Source of the DNA: CAZHNW01 sp942491575
GTDB lineage: Bacteria > Spirochaetota > UBA4802 > UBA5550
Assembly: GCA_942491575.1 (NCBI GenBank)
Contig: CALOBT010000031.1
Span: forward strand, 930,001 to 994,000
Direction: 5' to 3'
DNA: 64,000 bases
Shown one piece after another: positions 60,182-64,000 of the stretch (the first letter of the stretch is position 1; each line of letters opens with the position of its first letter). A program made the translations under genes and the position numbers. A model generated the notes under the pieces. That model was not told where the DNA came from. It ran no database searches and saw nothing but the letters and a program-made list of their open reading frames with translations.

Positions 60182-62149
60182 ATGTATAATCATCAACTCC
60201 AGGAAAGGCCGCAACAACGGCCTTTCCTTATTTTATATATTACAGCTATTCTCCTTTTTATGTTTGTTGCTGTGCCGGAAATTTTAGGCGCAGAAAAAAA
60301 AACACAGCTTTCAGGTGAGGTTCAATATGTCGAAAGCCTCATAAAAAAAGCGAATGAGATAAGGCTTTACAATAAGAAATACTGGCACATACTTCTTCAT
60401 TACAAAAAGGGCATCCTTGGAACCAAAAGCTATATCGATACTCCCGGTTTTTTTCTCTCCCCGGAAGGGAAAAGCGATCCAAAGGCCGAACTCGAAGCGA
60501 CCATACGGGCCTTTTTTGACAGGAGGATACCCCCTGAAAATAATATGACAGAGAGGTATATTGCGCGTTATACCTGGATCAAAGAGCAGCTGAATCTGGA
60601 CGAATCCATGCTGCCATACCCGGCTTCGAAGAAACATCTGGAAACGCTTAAAAAAATAGATGCAGAGTCCGTATCACTTGTATTTCCCGCAGGCTATATT
60701 AATAATCCTGCATCCATGTACGGCCATACCTTCTTAATAATCGAACGAAGGCATAAAAGCCGTCTGCTTGCTTTTTCCGTTAACTACCAGGCCCATGCAA
60801 CGGAATCCGGCGGTTTTTCATATGCATTTAAAGGACTTGTCGGGCTTTATCGCGGATACTTTGATATTATGCCCTACTATGACAAGGTTGAAGAATACAG
60901 CGATATGGATAAAAGGGAAATGTGGGAATATCCCCTGAAGTTCAATAAAATGGAAATCAGGCGAATGCTTCTGCATCTTTTCGAAATGAACAGAACATAT
61001 TCTAACTATTATTATCTTGATGAGAACTGTTCATTTAATCTGCTTTTTCTCCTTGAAGCAGCAAAACCATCTCTTAGATTGTTTGATCGTCTTGGTCCAA
61101 CGGTGACACCTGTTGATACTCTAAAAGCTGTTGTAGCCGGGGGAGGGGTTGACACGCCCAGGTACAGGCCATCCAAAACATCAAAAATAATGGATTATGA
61201 AAAAAAGAGTAAACCGGAACACCTCCGTTTGATTAAAGATATCATTGATAAAAAGAAACAGCCGGAGGTTCTACTGACGCTGGATGTATCAAATGATACG
61301 AAAATTTTAATCAGTGACCTGCTATGTGAGTATATTGATTATTCATATACTGAAATGGAAATTGAAAAAAAGGATTATATAAAACTTTACCGCAGATCAC
61401 TGAAGGTGCGGAGTTCCCTGGGGAGTCGAAACCAGCCTTACGGGGAAATCGAAAAACCGTCACTTCCCGAAAAGAGCCATGACTCGTACCTGGTTTCAAG
61501 TCAATACATGTATCGCAATGAAGCAGGTGAGCATAAATCCTTTGTTTTGTTTAATCTTCGTTTAAGTTATCACAGTCTTATTGATTCGGAGGATGGTTTT
61601 AATAAGGGATCGCAGATTATATTTGGTGATATTGCCTTAAGGTATGGAGTTACTGACAATAAATTTGCCCTGCAAAAGGCTGATATTATTAACGTGATGA
61701 GTGTGGTTCCCAGGAGTGAATTGATTTTTCCGCTGTCATGGAAAATCAAAACAGGCTTTATGCAGCGCCTTGGACGTGACCGTGATGAACATCTGGTGTA
61801 TAATGGCAGCATGGGATCGGGATTTTCCTGGAATTTGCCGGTACTTGGTTTGTTTTATGCGATGGGGGAAGTTGATCTGGATCTGGGGCCGTCAAGGGGA
61901 TACTGGATAAACGGAACTTTTAATTTTGCCATGGGGACAGTGAATAGAATTGCAAGCTGGTTTAAGATTCACTATGCGGGGCGTGTCGGATATTTTTGTA
62001 TTAGTGACAGGACTATGTATCTTAATGCCAGGGCTGACCATAATTTTATAATCAGCAGAAATGTTTCCCTTGTGGCGACATATGATTTTGTAAGGATGTA
62101 TGACCGTATATTGCATGGTATCTCCATCAGCGGTAATTATTATTTTTAG
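60182..62149 (+). CDS. DUF4105 (Lnb-like) peptidase-fold domain with C-terminal outer-membrane barrel
   Basis: 655 codons. The signal peptide needs residues about 14-36, so the start at 60182 is used, though its ribosome site is weak and a terminator hairpin lies in codons 7-16. The N-terminal part (about 60-330) is the DUF4105 domain: PASMYGHTFLI with His182 and LDENCSFNLL with Cys283 suggest a permuted NlpC/P60-like Cys-His hydrolase. The C-terminal half (about 430-655) is a beta-barrel ending in Phe, for the outer membrane. The substrate is unknown. Third in line is a lipoprotein-like hydrolase. Confidence 0.85.
   Translation: MYNHQLQERPQQRPFLILYITAILLFMFVAVPEILGAEKKTQLSGEVQYVESLIKKANEIRLYNKKYWHILLHYKKGILGTKSYIDTPGFFLSPEGKSDPKAELEATIRAFFDRRIPPENNMTERYIARYTWIKEQLNLDESMLPYPASKKHLETLKKIDAESVSLVFPAGYINNPASMYGHTFLIIERRHKSRLLAFSVNYQAHATESGGFSYAFKGLVGLYRGYFDIMPYYDKVEEYSDMDKREMWEYPLKFNKMEIRRMLLHLFEMNRTYSNYYYLDENCSFNLLFLLEAAKPSLRLFDRLGPTVTPVDTLKAVVAGGGVDTPRYRPSKTSKIMDYEKKSKPEHLRLIKDIIDKKKQPEVLLTLDVSNDTKILISDLLCEYIDYSYTEMEIEKKDYIKLYRRSLKVRSSLGSRNQPYGEIEKPSLPEKSHDSYLVSSQYMYRNEAGEHKSFVLFNLRLSYHSLIDSEDGFNKGSQIIFGDIALRYGVTDNKFALQKADIINVMSVVPRSELIFPLSWKIKTGFMQRLGRDRDEHLVYNGSMGSGFSWNLPVLGLFYAMGEVDLDLGPSRGYWINGTFNFAMGTVNRIASWFKIHYAGRVGYFCISDRTMYLNARADHNFIISRNVSLVATYDFVRMYDRILHGISISGNYYF
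60201..60233 (+). terminator. Intrinsic terminator inside the DUF4105 signal-peptide codons
   Basis: Perfect 11-bp stem (60201-60211 with 60218-60228), 6-nt loop, followed by TATTTTATAT. It begins 31 nt after the DUF3015 stop. Confidence 0.8.
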
Positions 62150-62157
62150 GATTTTTT

Positions 62158-62967
62158 ATGAAGCCTCATAATAAAAAAATACTACCGGTTATTATTTTTC
62201 TGGTTGTTTCATATGGGGGCTGCATCAGCACTATTCTATTCCAGCCGGATAGAAAAATTCACAGTACGCCCTCTTCTATAAATTTAAAATTTAAAGAATA
62301 TTCATTTTACAGTGACAGCAATAACAGGATTAACAGTTGGTGGATTCCTGCTCAAGAATCAAAATATACTGTCCTGTTCTGCCACGGGAATGGAGGGAAT
62401 ATATCTCATCGGCTAAGAACGATTCAGATTCTGCATGAGATGAATCTAAACGTATTTATCTTCGATTATTCCGGTTATGGTAAGAGTGAAGGGAGCCCCT
62501 CCGAGAAGGAAACCTACAGGGATGCCGTGGCTGCCTGGAATTTTCTGGTAAATAATTGTAGAATTAAACCTGCTGAAATTATTATCTGGGGACGCTCCCT
62601 TGGGGGTGCGGTTGCAGTAAAGCTGGCTTCTGGCAAAAAACCGGCAGCACTTGTTGTAGAATCTTCATTTTCAACCCTAGAAAAAGTTGTCGATGACCAT
62701 ACATCCTGTCTTTTTAAGCCACTGGGAGCCGGTGGGAAATATCGGAGTATCGAGGAGATTGGTAAAATTAATGCACCTGTGTGTATAATCCACAGCAGAG
62801 ATGATGAGGTAATCCCTTACTATCATGGGGAACTGCTTTTCAGGGCCGCAGCAGGTCAAAAGAAGTTTGTAATTATTTCAGGATCACATAATCGTGGTTT
62901 TTACAAATCACGTCAATGGTATGTCTCAAATATTAATGAATTCATCGCATCAATAAAGACCCGATAA
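62158..62967 (+). CDS. Alpha/beta hydrolase, likely lipoprotein
   Basis: 269 codons with AGGA upstream, 8 nt after DUF4105. The N-terminus (VIIFLVVSYGGC-IST) ends in a lipobox-like Cys. The hydrolase fold has VLFCHGNGGN (oxyanion), nucleophile elbow WGRSLGGAVA, acid in HSRDDEVIP and His in SGSHNRGF: a full triad. It resembles the FrsA/BAAT-like 'YSGYGKSEG' group (Abhydrolase family acting on esters or thioesters). Operon position suggests a joint role with the DUF4105 protein at the outer membrane. Confidence 0.87.
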   Translation: MKPHNKKILPVIIFLVVSYGGCISTILFQPDRKIHSTPSSINLKFKEYSFYSDSNNRINSWWIPAQESKYTVLFCHGNGGNISHRLRTIQILHEMNLNVFIFDYSGYGKSEGSPSEKETYRDAVAAWNFLVNNCRIKPAEIIIWGRSLGGAVAVKLASGKKPAALVVESSFSTLEKVVDDHTSCLFKPLGAGGKYRSIEEIGKINAPVCIIHSRDDEVIPYYHGELLFRAAAGQKKFVIISGSHNRGFYKSRQWYVSNINEFIASIKTR

Positions 62968-62978
62968 GGAACATTCTG

Positions 62979-63560
62979 ATGAAAAAAATTATTAGCATTG
63001 CAATTATATTTTTTACTGCAATTATTCCCGGAATTTCATCCGAAAAGTCTTCCCCCCTTGAAATCCCCATGCTTGCCCTGAAGGCACTGGGGGAGAGCAG
63101 GGTTGAGGATTGCCGCTACTGTGTAGAAAACTTTGAAAAGCGTTCCTTTCGTATCTTAAACGGATATTTTAAGCCAGGCAGGGTTTTTGTTTTTAAAGGG
63201 AAGAACCTGTTGTTAAGGAATGGCCGCTGCAAAAAGGGTGAATTGCTTTCCTCTCTGTATATTAAGAATGAAAATGGCAGAAGTGGTAAAGGGTTGATCT
63301 ATGAGTTTCCCCTGATTTCGTTTTACTTCCACACCCTAAAACATCATCATGCTGGGGTTGGTAAAGATATATTTACCGAAGCTTCGGTCGATTCTGTATA
63401 CCTTGAGAAAAGGGATACAGGGAAAAAATGCTTTGAAGCCAGAATCAAAATTGTTAAATATCCTTATGGTAACGGTGACTCATTTATTTTTTACAGAAAA
63501 AGGAATGTTGTTCAGATTCATTGCATTGTAGAAGAATTGAAAGTTCATCCCTGCCGGTAA
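62979..63560 (+). CDS. Secreted protein of unknown function
   Basis: 193 codons, AAGGA before the start, 11 nt after the hydrolase. Signal peptide (about 1-21), then a soluble domain with five Cys pairs positions uneven (CRYC at about 45-48, further Cys at about 84, 149, 181 and 192) and beta-strand patterns. No family recognised. The gene closes the DUF3015-DUF4105-hydrolase group and is probably exported to the periplasm. Confidence 0.7.
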   Translation: MKKIISIAIIFFTAIIPGISSEKSSPLEIPMLALKALGESRVEDCRYCVENFEKRSFRILNGYFKPGRVFVFKGKNLLLRNGRCKKGELLSSLYIKNENGRSGKGLIYEFPLISFYFHTLKHHHAGVGKDIFTEASVDSVYLEKRDTGKKCFEARIKIVKYPYGNGDSFIFYRKRNVVQIHCIVEELKVHPCR

Positions 63561-63703
63561 ATAAACCTGAGCGGCTCTTTGAAACAGGCCTGAAAAAAAT
63601 TGTTGCAAAAATTCCCCTTACTGCATACATGTGACCAGATGCCATAATTTTTCATTTTGTTTAATTTGTGGTATGTTAAAAAAATAAATTCAATCAGGGA
63701 TAG

Positions 63704-63931
63704 ATGATGACCAAGACCAAAAAAAAATTTAAGGTCGTTGTCCGCCAACAAAACTGTAAAGGCTGCAACCTCTGTATAGAATTCTGCAAACAGCAGGTTC
63801 TGATATCTTCTGAAAATCTCAACACTATGGGTTACAACTACGCAGAGCCGGTTAACCAGGAAGCCTGTGTTGGCTGTATGGTTTGTGCTCAGGTCTGTCC
63901 TGATGTTGTAATAGAGGTGTACAGTGAGTAA
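63704..63931 (+). CDS. 2-oxoacid:ferredoxin oxidoreductase, delta (ferredoxin) subunit
   Basis: 75 codons; Met pairs at 63704 and 63707. Two 4Fe-4S clusters: CKGCNLCIEFC and CVGCMVCAQVCP. It matches the KorD/VorD-type delta subunit, which carries electrons from the oxidised 2-oxoacid to ferredoxin. The next gene (start overlapping by 8 nt) is the alpha subunit, so a delta-alpha-(beta-gamma) operon runs off the right edge. Confidence 0.93.
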   Translation: MMTKTKKKFKVVVRQQNCKGCNLCIEFCKQQVLISSENLNTMGYNYAEPVNQEACVGCMVCAQVCPDVVIEVYSE

Positions 63932-64000
63932 AGTCTTTATAAGCGGAAACCACACCTTTGCCGAAGCTGCCATTCGTGCCGGATGCCATTGTTATTTCGG
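63924..64000 (+). CDS. 2-oxoacid:ferredoxin oxidoreductase, alpha subunit (partial, continues past the right edge)
   Basis: A GTG at 63924 overlaps the delta-subunit stop and opens a frame to the window end (25 complete codons). GNHTFAEAAIRAGCHCYFG matches the start of KorA/VorB-type alpha subunits, which read on to YPITPQ. The complex oxidises 2-oxoglutarate, branched-chain 2-oxoacids or pyruvate with CoA and ferredoxin; the substrate cannot be told from this fragment. Confidence 0.88.
   Translation, partial: MSKVFISGNHTFAEAAIRAGCHCYF

Noticed and set aside
60178..60190. Two TATAAT boxes as a promoter for the DUF4105 gene
   Set aside because: No -35-like sequence lies 16-18 nt upstream of either box.
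1..64000. tRNA or rRNA genes, CRISPR arrays, insertion sequences, prophage genes
   Set aside because: No cloverleaf-like sequence, spaced direct repeats, transposase or phage-type protein was recognised in the intergenic regions or frames.

Overview
This 64 kb window is a chromosomal segment of a didermal, probably anaerobic bacterium. An outer membrane is indicated by a BamA-type surface antigen, a LolA-like lipoprotein carrier, predicted outer-membrane barrels ending in Phe and many lipoproteins. Anaerobic chemistry is suggested by a (R)-2-hydroxyacyl-CoA dehydratase activator, a 2-oxoacid:ferredoxin oxidoreductase delta/alpha pair at the right edge, an ADP-forming acyl-CoA synthetase and a DUF362/4Fe-4S protein. 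Frequent TTG and GTG starts, a bactofilin beside a LysM/M23 peptidase, many c-di-GMP and PAS-kinase proteins and the lolA-rodZ-rimO-pgsA-pgpA cluster fit Spirochaetota best. That assignment is inference. No rRNA, tRNA, insertion sequence, phage gene or CRISPR array was seen.

Layout. 0-8 kb: the C-terminus of a primary-type sigma factor, a propeller-like membrane protein, a glycosyltransferase, ispG, a degenerate HD-GYP protein, a LysM-M23 peptidase divergent from a bactofilin, and pdxA. 8-15 kb: small membrane and TPR proteins, a YhaO/YhaN-like (SbcD/SbcC-type) nuclease-ATPase pair, a dehydratase activator with a structured leader, a FecR lipoprotein and a diguanylate cyclase. 15-28 kb: a long-chain acyl-CoA synthetase, an M30-like lipoprotein peptidase, a cysteine-rich secreted protein made of three twin-CX3C modules, a cytosolic papain-like peptidase, a tRNA-queuosine mannosyltransferase-like protein, a cNMP-PP2C phosphatase, an outer-membrane barrel, a lipoprotein, a cyclophilin and an alpha/beta hydrolase. 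28-41 kb: DUF2147, an HMA copper-chaperone pair, a SprT-like peptidase, a REC-PAS-HWE kinase, DUF362, a Spo0M-like protein, a penicillin acylase homologue, a hydrolase, a hotdog thioesterase and an ADP-forming acyl-CoA synthetase. 41-51 kb: a very large PAS/GAF hybrid kinase, a response regulator, a BamA-like protein, and an operon of a histidine phosphatase, a small membrane protein and a sodium:solute symporter. 51-56.5 kb: one seven-gene operon (LolA-like, RodZ-like, rimO, pgsA, pgpA, coiled-coil protein, HIT). 56.5-64 kb: a zinc ribbon, a complete HD-GYP sensor, an enoyl-CoA hydratase, DUF3015-DUF4105-hydrolase-secreted protein, and a 2-oxoacid oxidoreductase delta/alpha start.

The genes are mostly housekeeping, cell-envelope and signalling genes, with a scattered set for fatty-acyl-CoA handling. 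The most unusual items are the triple twin-CX3C secreted protein, an intrinsic terminator embedded in the signal-peptide codons of the DUF4105 gene, long near-perfect hairpins in intergenic regions, a structured leader before the dehydratase activator, a long strong-promoter leader before DUF362, and a symporter with an added soluble C-terminal domain.
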